NCBI GenBank assembly: GCA_017455435.1
Contig: JAFTAU010000032.1
Location: 1 to 57,559 of the forward strand
Direction: 5' to 3'
Length of the DNA stretch: 57,559 nt
Source: Lachnospiraceae bacterium
GTDB lineage: Bacteria > Bacillota > Clostridia > Lachnospirales > Lachnospiraceae
Shown: one piece after another, positions 34,238 through 42,992 of the stretch
Layout of the letters: each line of letters begins with the position of its first letter
Numbering within the stretch: position 1 is the first letter of the stretch
The notes under the pieces: model-generated
What the model saw: the letters and a program-made list of their open reading frames with translations, nothing else
Database searches by the model: none
Told to the model about the DNA's origin: nothing
Program-made: the position numbers and the translations under genes

Positions 34238-35442
34238 AACGCATCGGTATTCTGACTTTTCACAGAAGCACAAACAACGGCGCGTTCATTCAGGCGTATT
34301 CCCTGAGCAGGCGTCTGGAAAAGGATTTTCCGCAGTGCGAGGTGGAGCTCATTGATTATTCCATGCCAAAGGTGGACGCGGCGCTGTATCCGGAAACCGT
34401 CAGGCAGTATTTCGCCGGAGGCGGATCAATTAAGCGCAAGGCGCATCTGGCGATTGATTTGCTTCGAGACCCCAAAAAGCTGTCCAGGCAGAAAGAAAAA
34501 AACGCCGGCTTTGCGGAGGCGAGAAAGCAGCTTTGCCTCTCTGACAGGCATATTTATTCAGACGGAGTGACGGAGCTTTTTGAGTATATCAGAGGCAGAT
34601 ACGACGCGGTGATAGCCGGCAGCGACGCGATTTGGAATTACTCCCTCCGGGGCTTTCCGAATCCGTATTTCCTTGACGAAACCATAACCGCGCCAAAGTT
34701 TTCTTATGCGGCGAGCTGTTTCGGAATGAATTATGAGAATATACCGGATTCCGAGCGAAAAAAAATAAAAAGCATTCTTTCGTCCTATGTTTTTCTGGGT
34801 GTGAGAGACTGCGAATCGGAGGCCTTTGCCAAGGGTCTTGGCACAGGCGCACTCACCTGCCATACCTGTGACCCTACTGTTTTTCTGAACACGGACGAAC
34901 TTCCCGTGGATGAGGATACGCTGACGGCAAAGCTTTCGACAGCGGGCTTTAATCTTCAAAAGCCCACCGTGGGCGTGATGGGAGACGACGCTATGTGCCG
35001 CATGGCGCGACGGGTCTGCGGAGATGATTATCAGATAACGGCGCTTTTCAACTACTGCCCCTCCGCCGACGTAAACCTTTACAACCTGAATCCTTTTGAA
35101 TGGGCGAAGATTTTTAAGTATTTCAGGCTGACCTTCACTACATATTTTCACGGGACGCTGCTTTCCCTGCGGAATCTGACCCCCGTGATATGCATCGCGC
35201 TCGACACGCCTTATACCAGAAGCCACGTGTCAAAGGTCGAAGATTTTCTCACCCGCGTGGACATGGCCGGGAATTATTTCAAAAACGATGGCAGCGCGGA
35301 GACGCTGTCCGGGATTGAGGCGAGAGCGCGCGAGCTTCTGGCCGACTCCAAAAAGGATTTCACCGCTTCCCGGATGGACGCGGAAGCGGAAACATACAAC
35401 ATATTCAAAAATAAACTTGCTGAGATAATAAAGGAGAATTGA
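34234..35442 (+). CDS. polysaccharide pyruvyl transferase family protein
   Basis: Enzymes of this family put ketal-linked pyruvate from phosphoenolpyruvate on sugars of exopolysaccharides and wall polymers, adding negative charge. The 402-residue protein shows the family start GILTFHRSTNNGAFIQAYSL and the later TFTTYFHGTLLSLRN with the conserved His. The start was chosen as ATGA overlapping the preceding stop; a start at 34207 lies inside the glycosyltransferase gene. Confidence 0.88.
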   Translation: MKRIGILTFHRSTNNGAFIQAYSLSRRLEKDFPQCEVELIDYSMPKVDAALYPETVRQYFAGGGSIKRKAHLAIDLLRDPKKLSRQKEKNAGFAEARKQLCLSDRHIYSDGVTELFEYIRGRYDAVIAGSDAIWNYSLRGFPNPYFLDETITAPKFSYAASCFGMNYENIPDSERKKIKSILSSYVFLGVRDCESEAFAKGLGTGALTCHTCDPTVFLNTDELPVDEDTLTAKLSTAGFNLQKPTVGVMGDDAMCRMARRVCGDDYQITALFNYCPSADVNLYNLNPFEWAKIFKYFRLTFTTYFHGTLLSLRNLTPVICIALDTPYTRSHVSKVEDFLTRVDMAGNYFKNDGSAETLSGIEARARELLADSKKDFTASRMDAEAETYNIFKNKLAEIIKEN

Positions 35443-35443
35443 C

Positions 35444-36643
35444 ATGGTAAACGTAATCGGTCTCGGTTATATCGGTCTTCCGACCGCGCTTATGCTGGCC
35501 TCGCACGGCGTAGAGGTAGTGGGTACGGATTACAACAAAGAGCTGGTGGATACGCTGAACGCCGGACACACTACATTCAAGGAAAAAGGTCTGGACGAGT
35601 TGTTTGACGCGGCTGTAAATGCCGGAATCACATTTACTACGCAGTACATGGTAACGGACACCTATATCGTTTCCGTTCCGACTCCGTACGACAAATTCAG
35701 CAAAAAGGTCGATGCGAAATACGTAGTAGCAGCTGTAAAAGATGTTCTGGCGGTCTGCCCCGAGGGCGCAACCCTCGTTATTGAGTCCACGGTTTCTCCC
35801 GGAACGATAGAAAAATTTGTCAGACCGGTTCTGGCAAAGGGCGTGAAAATAGTCCACGCTCCGGAGCGCATCATCCCCGGAAACATGGTATACGAGCTGC
35901 TTCACAACAACAGAACCATCGGCGCTGACGACCGGGCCACCGGAGAAGCAGTCAAAAAGATATACTCTTCCTTCTGCGAGGGAGAGATTGTCGTTACTGA
36001 CATAAAAACGGCAGAAATGACCAAGGTCGTCGAAAACACCTACCGCGCCGTCAATATCGCCTTTGCGAATGAGCTGGCAAAAATCTGCCGCCATGACGGA
36101 ATGGACGTTTACGAGATAATAAAAATCTGCAATATGCATCCCCGCGTGAATATCCTGCAGCCCGGCCCCGGCGTGGGCGGACACTGCATTTCCGTGGATC
36201 CCTGGTTCCTGGTGGGAGATTATCCCAGCCTGGCCAAGGTCATAGACGAGGCCATGCGTACAAATGACGCCATGCCCGACTTTGTCCTGAACCGCATTTA
36301 TGAGATCATGAAAGAAAAAGGCATGACCGACATCACAAGAGTAGGTCTCTACGGTCTCACCTACAAGGAAAACGTGGACGATATGCGCGAGTCGCCTACC
36401 CTGCAGCTTCTCGAAAGCCAGGAAAGGCATCTGGCCACTGGTCTCAAGGTCTACGATCCCTTCATCACCGCCGATGTGGTTGCAAACCAGTATCACAATC
36501 TGGATGAATTTCTGAACGCTGTCGATATGGTAGTGGTCATGGTCAAGCATAACGAAATAAAAGAAAACGCTGAAAAGCTCGCCGGTAAAGTGGTTCTCGA
36601 TTGTCACAATATCATTGATCAGCCGGGAGTATATCATATCTGA
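35444..36643 (+). CDS. wecC: UDP-N-acetyl-D-mannosamine dehydrogenase
   Basis: A UDP-sugar 6-dehydrogenase that oxidises a nucleotide sugar twice with NAD+ to the uronic acid. The NAD-binding start is VIGLGYIGLPTALML. The catalytic Cys lies in GVGGHCISVDPWFL, whose SVDPWF form is typical of the WecC/ManNAc branch rather than UDP-glucose dehydrogenase. With wecB in the same locus, UDP-ManNAc to UDP-ManNAcA is the likely reaction. Length, 399 residues, is normal. AAAGGAGAATTGAC precedes the ATG. Confidence 0.9.
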   Translation: MVNVIGLGYIGLPTALMLASHGVEVVGTDYNKELVDTLNAGHTTFKEKGLDELFDAAVNAGITFTTQYMVTDTYIVSVPTPYDKFSKKVDAKYVVAAVKDVLAVCPEGATLVIESTVSPGTIEKFVRPVLAKGVKIVHAPERIIPGNMVYELLHNNRTIGADDRATGEAVKKIYSSFCEGEIVVTDIKTAEMTKVVENTYRAVNIAFANELAKICRHDGMDVYEIIKICNMHPRVNILQPGPGVGGHCISVDPWFLVGDYPSLAKVIDEAMRTNDAMPDFVLNRIYEIMKEKGMTDITRVGLYGLTYKENVDDMRESPTLQLLESQERHLATGLKVYDPFITADVVANQYHNLDEFLNAVDMVVVMVKHNEIKENAEKLAGKVVLDCHNIIDQPGVYHI

Positions 36644-36666
36644 TCTTTCACTTGGGAGAGGGTAAT

Positions 36667-37683
36667 ATGTTTATCAGAGCATCTGTCAACCATTTCATCA
36701 AATGCAACAGCGAGCTTCGAGTAATGAGCAGACGCGTTGCAAAAAAATACGGAGTCTGCCGCCTTCGCGTCGCGCTGGACGCCATGATTTGCTGCACGGT
36801 ATACGGCACCATATATACCGAATACGAGGCGATGGATTTTCTGCACCGGAGCCGCGAAAACAGAAAAACCTACGTTACCGTTTTCTGGCTTATCAGACAA
36901 TTGGCAAAGTATAACGACGCCGAACAGGGAAAAATTTTTCGGGACAAAAGGCGCTTTAATTCTATGTTCGCGCCGTTTGTCAGAAGACAGTATCTGAATC
37001 TCGATAAGACCCCCGAAGATGAAGTGGAACGCTTCATAAAAAACAACAAAAAAGTAGTTATGAAAAGTTCGGGCGGCTGCTCCGGAAAACAGGTTCACGT
37101 TATAAGCACCGAAGGAATGACAGTCGGCGATTTTCTGAAATATGCCCGGGAGCATTCATACGACCTTACCGAGGTAGTCATTGAAAACTGCGAAGAAATC
37201 AAACGCCTTAATCCGACGTCACTTAATACCATCCGTATAGTCACGGTTCATTCCGAAAACGTTTTCCGCGTTATGGTCGCGTGCCTGCGGATAGGCGCTG
37301 TCGGAGCGGACGTGGACAATGTTTCGTCCGGAGGAACGGTTGCCAGGATTGATAAAGAAACAGGAAAGCTGGATACCACCTTCCGCGTAAACGCCTTCAG
37401 GCAGCTTCCCGGAAGTCAAGCGGGGCGGGACGAAATCGGAATGCAGATTCCTTATTGGAACGAGGCTGTGGAAATGATAAAAGAGGCTTCGAAAGTTCTG
37501 GACAAGATACACGTGATAGGCTGGGACGTAGCCATTACACCGGACGGTCCCATTCTCATAGAGGGCAACGAATCCTTTAACACCGCGTCCATGGAGCTTT
37601 ATTACGATAATACCCAACCCGGCCTGAAGGCTGAATTTGAGGAGGCTTTTGCCCTTATTGATAAGGACATCTATCAGCAGTAA
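36667..37683 (+). CDS. sugar-transfer-associated ATP-grasp protein
   Basis: The 338-residue protein belongs to the ATP-grasp superfamily type found in polysaccharide loci. Visible parts are the phosphate loop VVMKSSGGCSGKQVHVI (about residue 132) and the metal/ATP-binding ending IGWDVAITPDGPILIEGNE (read in two parts). ATP-grasp enzymes join a carboxylate to an amine or thiol through an acyl phosphate. The specific reaction of this group is not established; attaching an amino acid or acid to the glycan is one possibility. GGGAGAGGG precedes the ATG at 36667, and a TTG at 36652 is in frame. Confidence 0.8.
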   Translation: MFIRASVNHFIKCNSELRVMSRRVAKKYGVCRLRVALDAMICCTVYGTIYTEYEAMDFLHRSRENRKTYVTVFWLIRQLAKYNDAEQGKIFRDKRRFNSMFAPFVRRQYLNLDKTPEDEVERFIKNNKKVVMKSSGGCSGKQVHVISTEGMTVGDFLKYAREHSYDLTEVVIENCEEIKRLNPTSLNTIRIVTVHSENVFRVMVACLRIGAVGADVDNVSSGGTVARIDKETGKLDTTFRVNAFRQLPGSQAGRDEIGMQIPYWNEAVEMIKEASKVLDKIHVIGWDVAITPDGPILIEGNESFNTASMELYYDNTQPGLKAEFEEAFALIDKDIYQQ

Positions 37684-39216
37684 ATGGCAAACAGCAGAAC
37701 CAAAAACACAATACTTAATGCTATAGGAGGAGTGGCGGTCAGAATAGTCACTCTTCTTACCATGTTTATCACGCGTACCGTTTTTATAAAGGTTCTCGGG
37801 ATGCAGTACGCCGGTGTTTCCGGCGTTTTTACCGATGTTCTTACCATGCTTTCCTTTGCAGAGCTTGGCATCGGACAAGCCATCACATACGCGCTATATA
37901 AGCCCATCGCAACAGGTGATGAACGTCAGATTGCAAAACTGATGAACGTATATAAGCGTATTTACACCGTGATAGCAATAATTGTGTTGTCCATAGGCAC
38001 TGCGCTCATTCCGTTCCTGAGGTACATAATAAAAGAAGTTCCGGACGTGGTGGAAGACATCCGGCTGATTTATGTTTTCTACCTGCTCAGCACGGCTTCA
38101 TCATATCTTCTTATTTACAAATCAACATTTCTCACTGCTGCTCAAAAGGATTATATCGTTTCACGCGTCAAGGTGCTGTTTACCGTGATAAAAGCCGCCG
38201 TGGAATGCGTGCTGCTGATTGTTTTCCGAAATTTCCTCATCTATCTCGGTTTTTCCGTCGTGGCAAATCTGCTTCAGAACTACATTCTGGCAAAGATTAC
38301 GGAAAAGCATTATCCGGTCATAAAAGAGAAAAACGCGGAAAAGCTAGAGCCTTCGGAGCGAAAAAAACTGATAAACGACGTCAGGGCGCTCGCACTCTAC
38401 AAGGTTTCCGGTACGGTTCTTAACGGCACGGACAGCGTTATTACATCGTCGATTCTCGGAACCGTATATGTAGGAATACTTGGAAATTATAATCTTATTT
38501 CCAACAACGTCTATCTGTTCGTTATGCAGATTTTCAATGCCACCTCAGCGAGCATAGGAAATCTCGCGGTAAAAAGCACGTCGGAGCACCAGCACCGTGT
38601 TTTCAGAGAAATGCTGTTTCTCTGCTTCTGGATTTACTGTTTTTGCTCGACTGCGCTCTGGACGCTCTTCAACCCTTTTATGTATATCTGGCAGGGACAG
38701 GAGAATTCGTTCACGCTGTTTGTTGTGGCGCTGCTGGTTGCCGATTTCTATGTAAAAGGTGTTTTGAGCCCGGTAACGCAGTTCCGTACTTCAAACGGAC
38801 TTTTTGTTCAGGGAAAATACCGCCCGGTTATAATGGCCGTTCTGAATGTGGGAATATCCATCTGGCTCGTGAATTATATCGGTATCGCGGGAATCATTCT
38901 GGGAACGCTTATTTCCCGCGCTCTCACCCAGCTCTGGTACGACCCGTGGCTGATATATCGCAGAGTATTCAAAAAAAATGTTGCGGAGTATTTCGCCGTA
39001 TATCTTTTGTACATCGCGGTGACCGTCGGCTGCTGCGCCCTGTCGCAGTTTCTTCTTCAGCTTATTTATCCGCAGAATAATATATTGCAGATTGTTATAG
39101 GCCTGGGTATCAGCCTGATTGTGCCAAACGCAGTGGTAGTGCTTCTTTTCCACCGTACGGCAAATTTCAAGGCCATTATGGAAATAGTCAAAAAGACGAT
39201 TAAGAGGAAGGTGTGA
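37684..39216 (+). CDS. Wzx-like lipid-linked oligosaccharide flippase
   Basis: The 510-residue protein has about 12-14 membrane helices with the polysaccharide-transport start KNTILNAIGGVAVRIVTLLT, as in the MOP/MVF superfamily. It would flip the undecaprenyl-linked repeat unit to the outside for polymerisation by the Wzy-like protein. It begins directly after the ATP-grasp stop (TAAATG) and overlaps wecB by 1 base. Confidence 0.88.
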   Translation: MANSRTKNTILNAIGGVAVRIVTLLTMFITRTVFIKVLGMQYAGVSGVFTDVLTMLSFAELGIGQAITYALYKPIATGDERQIAKLMNVYKRIYTVIAIIVLSIGTALIPFLRYIIKEVPDVVEDIRLIYVFYLLSTASSYLLIYKSTFLTAAQKDYIVSRVKVLFTVIKAAVECVLLIVFRNFLIYLGFSVVANLLQNYILAKITEKHYPVIKEKNAEKLEPSERKKLINDVRALALYKVSGTVLNGTDSVITSSILGTVYVGILGNYNLISNNVYLFVMQIFNATSASIGNLAVKSTSEHQHRVFREMLFLCFWIYCFCSTALWTLFNPFMYIWQGQENSFTLFVVALLVADFYVKGVLSPVTQFRTSNGLFVQGKYRPVIMAVLNVGISIWLVNYIGIAGIILGTLISRALTQLWYDPWLIYRRVFKKNVAEYFAVYLLYIAVTVGCCALSQFLLQLIYPQNNILQIVIGLGISLIVPNAVVVLLFHRTANFKAIMEIVKKTIKRKV

Positions 39217-40328
39217 TGAAAAAAATAATGCCGGTTTTCGGGACCAGACCCGAAGCCATAAAAATGTGTCCGCTTATCAAGGAACTGAAATCCAGAAAGA
39301 ATATCGAGGTGGTTGTCTGCGTGACCGGGCAGCACAGACAGATGCTGGATAGTGTTCTTAATACCTTCGGCGTTGTGCCGGACTATGACCTGTCCATAAT
39401 GAAAGAGAAGCAGACGCTTTTTGATATTACGACCAGTATTTTAAACAGTATAAAAGCCGTTCTGGAAAAAGAAAAACCCGACGTGGTGCTGGTTCACGGC
39501 GACACGACCACCACCTTTGTCACGGCGCTCGCCTGCTTTTACCTGCAGATTCCCGTGGGACACGTGGAGGCGGGTCTTCGCACCTACAATATCTATTCGC
39601 CGTATCCGGAGGAATTCAACCGCGAGGCGGTTTCGATTATCAGCAAATACAATTTCGCCCCTACCGGTCTTTCCGCCGAAAATCTTATAAAAGAGGGCAA
39701 AAACCCGGAGACGGTTTTTATTACCGGAAATACCGTCATCGACGCCATGAAGCACACGGTGAGAGAAGACTATACCCATCCTGAGCTGGACTGGGTCGGA
39801 GACGACAAGCTTATTTTCATTACGGCTCACCGTCGCGAGAATCTCGGTGAGCCGATGCACCATATGTTCCGCGCAATACGCCGCGTTCTGGAAGAACATC
39901 CGGACTGCAAGGCGGTCTACCCGATTCATATGAATCCCGTGGTCAGAGAGGCCGCTGCCGCGGAGCTTTCCGGCTGTGACAGAATACATATCATAGAGCC
40001 TATCGACGTTTTTGATTGTCACAATTTTGAGGCCAGATGCTACCTGTGCCTGACCGATTCCGGCGGAATCCAAGAAGAATGCCCCTCATACGGAAAGCCC
40101 GTGCTCGTTATGCGCGACACCACGGAGCGCCCGGAGGGTATCGCCGCCGGTACGCTTCGGCTGGTCGGCACGAGCGAAGAGACTATCTATAATACATTCA
40201 AGGAACTGCTGGAAAACCCCGCTTCCTACGAGGCAATGTCCCATGCGTCCAATCCCTACGGCGACGGAAACGCCAGCCGCCGCATTGCCGACGTGCTGGA
40301 AAAAGGCTCCTGCGAGGAGTGGCGGTAA
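39216..40328 (+). CDS. wecB: UDP-N-acetylglucosamine 2-epimerase
   Basis: A non-hydrolysing epimerase interconverting UDP-GlcNAc and UDP-ManNAc. The 370-residue protein has the family start PVFGTRPEAIKMCPLI, the GHVEAGLRT motif and DSGGIQEE near the end. It pairs with wecC in the same operon to make ManNAcA; the related CapG/FnlC enzymes do the last step of UDP-L-FucNAc synthesis, which matters because capE is also in the locus. The ATG overlaps the flippase stop (TGATG), with AGGAAGG upstream. It is the last intact gene before the AT-rich island. Confidence 0.92.
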   Translation: MKKIMPVFGTRPEAIKMCPLIKELKSRKNIEVVVCVTGQHRQMLDSVLNTFGVVPDYDLSIMKEKQTLFDITTSILNSIKAVLEKEKPDVVLVHGDTTTTFVTALACFYLQIPVGHVEAGLRTYNIYSPYPEEFNREAVSIISKYNFAPTGLSAENLIKEGKNPETVFITGNTVIDAMKHTVREDYTHPELDWVGDDKLIFITAHRRENLGEPMHHMFRAIRRVLEEHPDCKAVYPIHMNPVVREAAAAELSGCDRIHIIEPIDVFDCHNFEARCYLCLTDSGGIQEECPSYGKPVLVMRDTTERPEGIAAGTLRLVGTSEETIYNTFKELLENPASYEAMSHASNPYGDGNASRRIADVLEKGSCEEWR

Positions 40329-40369
40329 TACAATAATCAGATTTTTGATACAGTAGATTTCAAAAAACA

Positions 40370-41122
40370 AAGGAGAGGAATCATTTCTTTAAAAGGCTTT
40401 TATCTGCTTTATTAATCGTGTCAATGCTGATCGGCACACTTACAGTAACGCCTGTTTTTGTTTTTTCGGAAGAGTACATTCCATATGTCGAAGATGAAGA
40501 CGCACTGACTTTTGAAGAAACGTCAAAGACGAGAGAAGCAGAAATAATCTGTGAAAATAAGGAAAAAGCAGACCGTTATCAAAAGAATTTCTTTCTGGAT
40601 GACGGTTCTTTTTTGACTACCGTATATCCCGAGGCAGTTCACTATAAGGATGGCGGCGAATGGAAGGAAATTGACAACAGTCTTGTATCCGCAAAAGATG
40701 AGCGCGGCAAAGAAGTATTTATTAATGCCGCATATCTAAGAGATTATCGGAAATCCTTAATATAAAAACCATTTCAAAAGCATCATACGAAGAAGCTGTT
40801 CCGGGCTGCGATATAATCTATACACTGAGTTCCGCAAGGCTGAAAGAAGATATCGTTATAAAGGAAAAGCCTCAAGAAATACATGATTTTTCTTTTCTGA
40901 TTGAAAGCAATGGTTTAAAGCTCAGCATTGATAAGAGAACAAAACAACGGCGCTAAATGAGAAAAATGAGGAAGTATTCATTGATTATTGGATATTAAAG
41001 TATACACAAGTAAAAAGTGTTGAGTGGCATTTTTATTGGAGTAAAGCATCGAATTAAGGAGGACTATCAGGTCCGTTATTAAAAGAATTACTACGTCGTG
41101 GGTTTAAAGTTTTCTTTCATTG
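40370..41122 (+). pseudogene. decayed large secreted protein (RHS/polymorphic-toxin-like), N- and C-terminal remnants
   Basis: After AGGAGAGG (40370-40379) there is a signal-peptide-like reading frame (FFKRLLSALLIVSMLIG..) whose start codon has been lost. It continues as FLTTVYPEAVHYKDGGEWKE, the N-terminal style of very long clostridial wall proteins with RHS or DNRLRE regions. It then breaks: stop at 40765, resumption in another frame at about 40769 (TISKASYEEAVPGCDIIYTL), another shift at about 40950. The last part reads VEWHFYWSKASN, a TAA, then GGLSGPLLKELLRRGFKVFF to a stop at 41122, which looks like a toxin tip. The long middle part is missing. A GTG at 40418 could still express 115 residues. 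Toxin identity is inferred. Confidence 0.6.
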
Positions 41123-41135
41123 AGGGGGAATAATA

Positions 41136-41756
41136 ATGTACTGGCAAAAAAAGAGATTAAAATATGACATTCTGGTTCCACCGATTAGTAAACCGTTCAA
41201 AAAATTCACGCCAAAGGAAGCGGAGGACTTTTTTCAATGGTATATAAGTCAGATAGACTCTCGCGTCAGGTATCTGCAAGATTATTCGGGAGTTGAATTG
41301 GATTATACAGTTGATTCTCTGATTGATATCTGGGAGTGGTTTATTAAAAACGCCGAAATTGAAAAAACTCCTCAAAAGAAGATTAATGAATTAAAAAAAG
41401 ACCTAAAAAAGCAGCCTGCTAACTTCGCAAGAGATATTTTGAATGAACAATCAAAACAGTTCACACTCGAAACGGAATACATAATCAACGATATTGTTAT
41501 GTATTTCGGGGAGGTTTATGTCAGAAACAATTCATCAATTATCTGGGGGTATAGCACTGATAAAAAAGCAAGAGGATCGGTTAACGAGCCTGTGCTGATT
41601 GGCTTTAAAGATAGAGACTTTGATCCCCCGGCAAGGGTTGACTTTCAAATAAATCAATTGATACATATTGTTGCTGACGGCATTCTTTGTGGAGATCCCA
41701 AAAAAGAAGACCTGTTTGAACAGTATTATTTATGGCAAGGAATGGTTTTTAATTAG
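41136..41756 (+). CDS. hypothetical protein, candidate orphan immunity protein
   Basis: I do not recognise a named family. The 206-residue protein has no signal peptide or membrane helix and is rich in aromatic, Lys and acidic residues (FTPKEAEDFFQWYISQIDSR, DFQINQLIHIVADGIL). GAGGGGG stands 8 bases before the ATG and the gene begins 13 bases after the toxin-like remnant, the usual place of an immunity gene in polymorphic toxin loci. It is AT-rich and uses AT-ending codons unlike the neighbouring glycan genes, a sign of transfer. The immunity role is inferred from place and style only. Confidence 0.65.
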   Translation: MYWQKKRLKYDILVPPISKPFKKFTPKEAEDFFQWYISQIDSRVRYLQDYSGVELDYTVDSLIDIWEWFIKNAEIEKTPQKKINELKKDLKKQPANFARDILNEQSKQFTLETEYIINDIVMYFGEVYVRNNSSIIWGYSTDKKARGSVNEPVLIGFKDRDFDPPARVDFQINQLIHIVADGILCGDPKKEDLFEQYYLWQGMVFN

Positions 41757-42059
41757 AGAACAGTATACGTTGCAAAGTACTAAAAAACAATTTTATGATA
41801 AAAACAAAATGATGCTGTATTCGGATAAAATAACTCATAATTTTGAACAAGAGAATAAGTGGCATGAATGCATTAATTATTTGCTCGAAATAAGTTCAGA
41901 TGCTCCAAAAGATGTCTCGTTGTTTTTAAAACTTATCGTAAACACTTGGTATGCTTTAACTCTTGACGGGATAGATTTTTCGTTGGACAAAAAAGAGTGT
42001 AAGCACTTGACACAATGCTTACCGTTGACCATTATGATTTGATTAAAGGACGTGTATGA
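41752..42059 (+). pseudogene. frameshifted second immunity-like gene
   Basis: A frame without a clear start reads through MMLYSDKITHNFEQENKWHE and LKLIVNTWYALTLDGIDFSL and stops at 42042. At about 42014 a one-base shift would join it to MLTVDHYDLIKGRV ending at 42059, a more natural C-terminus. The sequence is AT-rich like its neighbours. It appears to be a gene that lost its 5' end and one base. I do not recognise the family. Confidence 0.45.
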
Positions 42060-42118
42060 TGAGATATGAATCATTCCCGCAAAAAGCAAGCTACATGAAA
42101 ATCGGCGGAGGTATGTAG
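42056..42118 (+). CDS. short reading frame of 20 codons, probably a fragment
   Basis: An ATG overlapping the shifted frame end (ATGATGA) opens a 20-residue frame ending MKIGGGM. It may be the debris of another immunity gene. The GGCGGAGG in its end serves as ribosome binding site for the gene at 42120. Confidence 0.25.
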   Translation: MMRYESFPQKASYMKIGGGM

Positions 42119-42119
42119 A

Positions 42120-42827
42120 GTGATAATACTTAGAGACGATTTTATAAACGAATGTCAAAGGCTTGAGGAAATAATCAAAGAGTATAAGAATCCAAGGGAA
42201 GAATATGAGCGGTTGAAGAAGGAAGTCGTTCGTGAAGAATTATGCTCCGGAGGAGCTGTAATGCACAGAGGATATTACTGCCCGAGCCTGATTCAGGACA
42301 TTGTTGTTGGTAATGTTAAAAGGGGCAAAATATTAAAGCGTCCGACCGTGAGAAGCAGGCCGACATTCAGATATGGATTTAATAGTAATGATCAATTAAT
42401 AGTTATAGATACTATTAATGATGTAGGTGGAAATAATGAAATAATAATATATAGTGAAGAAAAAGAAACCGGTATTCTTTTTAATGATCGCTTTGGTATA
42501 AGTCTGATTACAGAATGCGTTTATAAAGACAATAAATTGGATTCTTATACTATTGGATCGTATTTTTCTTGTAAAGAACAAGTTCAGGAAATTGAAAAGG
42601 AAGTATATACATATTCATCAGAAGGATTGACTTACGCAGACTGGTATGATTATTTTTGTTTTGATAAATCAATAATAATCCGTCACAACCAATATTGTTT
42701 TCAGCATGATGACGAAGGCTGTTTGTCAACATATACATCTACGGAATACGATGAGTTTGGTAATGTTAAGCCTTCTGATTATTGGAAAGGCCATATTTTT
42801 GAAGTAGATATAAAAAGAAAAGTGTGA
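42120..42827 (+). CDS. hypothetical protein, candidate orphan immunity protein
   Basis: No named family recognised. The 235-residue protein begins with a coiled, charged segment (about 1-40) and continues as a beta-rich part with many Tyr and Asp (EEKETGILFNDRFGISLI, YTSTEYDEFGNVK). It lacks signal peptide and membrane segments. The start is a GTG with GGCGGAGG about 8 bases upstream. The gene is markedly AT-rich. Its position in the toxin/immunity debris suggests an immunity protein kept without its toxin; this is inference. Confidence 0.6.
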   Translation: MIILRDDFINECQRLEEIIKEYKNPREEYERLKKEVVREELCSGGAVMHRGYYCPSLIQDIVVGNVKRGKILKRPTVRSRPTFRYGFNSNDQLIVIDTINDVGGNNEIIIYSEEKETGILFNDRFGISLITECVYKDNKLDSYTIGSYFSCKEQVQEIEKEVYTYSSEGLTYADWYDYFCFDKSIIIRHNQYCFQHDDEGCLSTYTSTEYDEFGNVKPSDYWKGHIFEVDIKRKV

Positions 42828-42879
42828 TTTTGCGGTCGTGTAAATCGCTTTTCGCACTACAATTACACCCTGCAAAAAA

Positions 42880-42908
42880 TAGACTTTTATACCTCGTTGT
42901 GGTAAAAT
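42880..42908 (+). promoter_or_regulatory. promoter of the second polysaccharide operon
   Basis: TAGACT (42880-42885) and TAAAAT (42903-42908) are 17 bases apart, 85 bases before the aminotransferase gene. Confidence 0.55.
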
Positions 42909-42936
42909 ATCACGGATAATGTGTCTTATTATGCCC

Positions 42937-42956
42937 AAACGAGGTTTTTCTCGTTT
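42937..42956 (+). other. hairpin in the aminotransferase leader
   Basis: AAACGAG-GTTTTT-CTCGTTT is a perfect 7-bp stem with a 6-base loop and ATTT behind it. It could be a weak attenuator. Confidence 0.4.
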
Positions 42957-42992
42957 ATTTGGCGTTGAATAACCCGCAAGGGAGCATGGAGA

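Noticed and set aside
35405-36637. Minus-strand frame of about 410 codons opposite wecC
   Set aside because: It is a shadow of the well-supported wecC gene, with no ribosome binding site.
40329-42992. Insertion sequence or transposon carrying the AT-rich island
   Set aside because: No transposase frame, terminal inverted repeats or target duplication could be found at the island edges.
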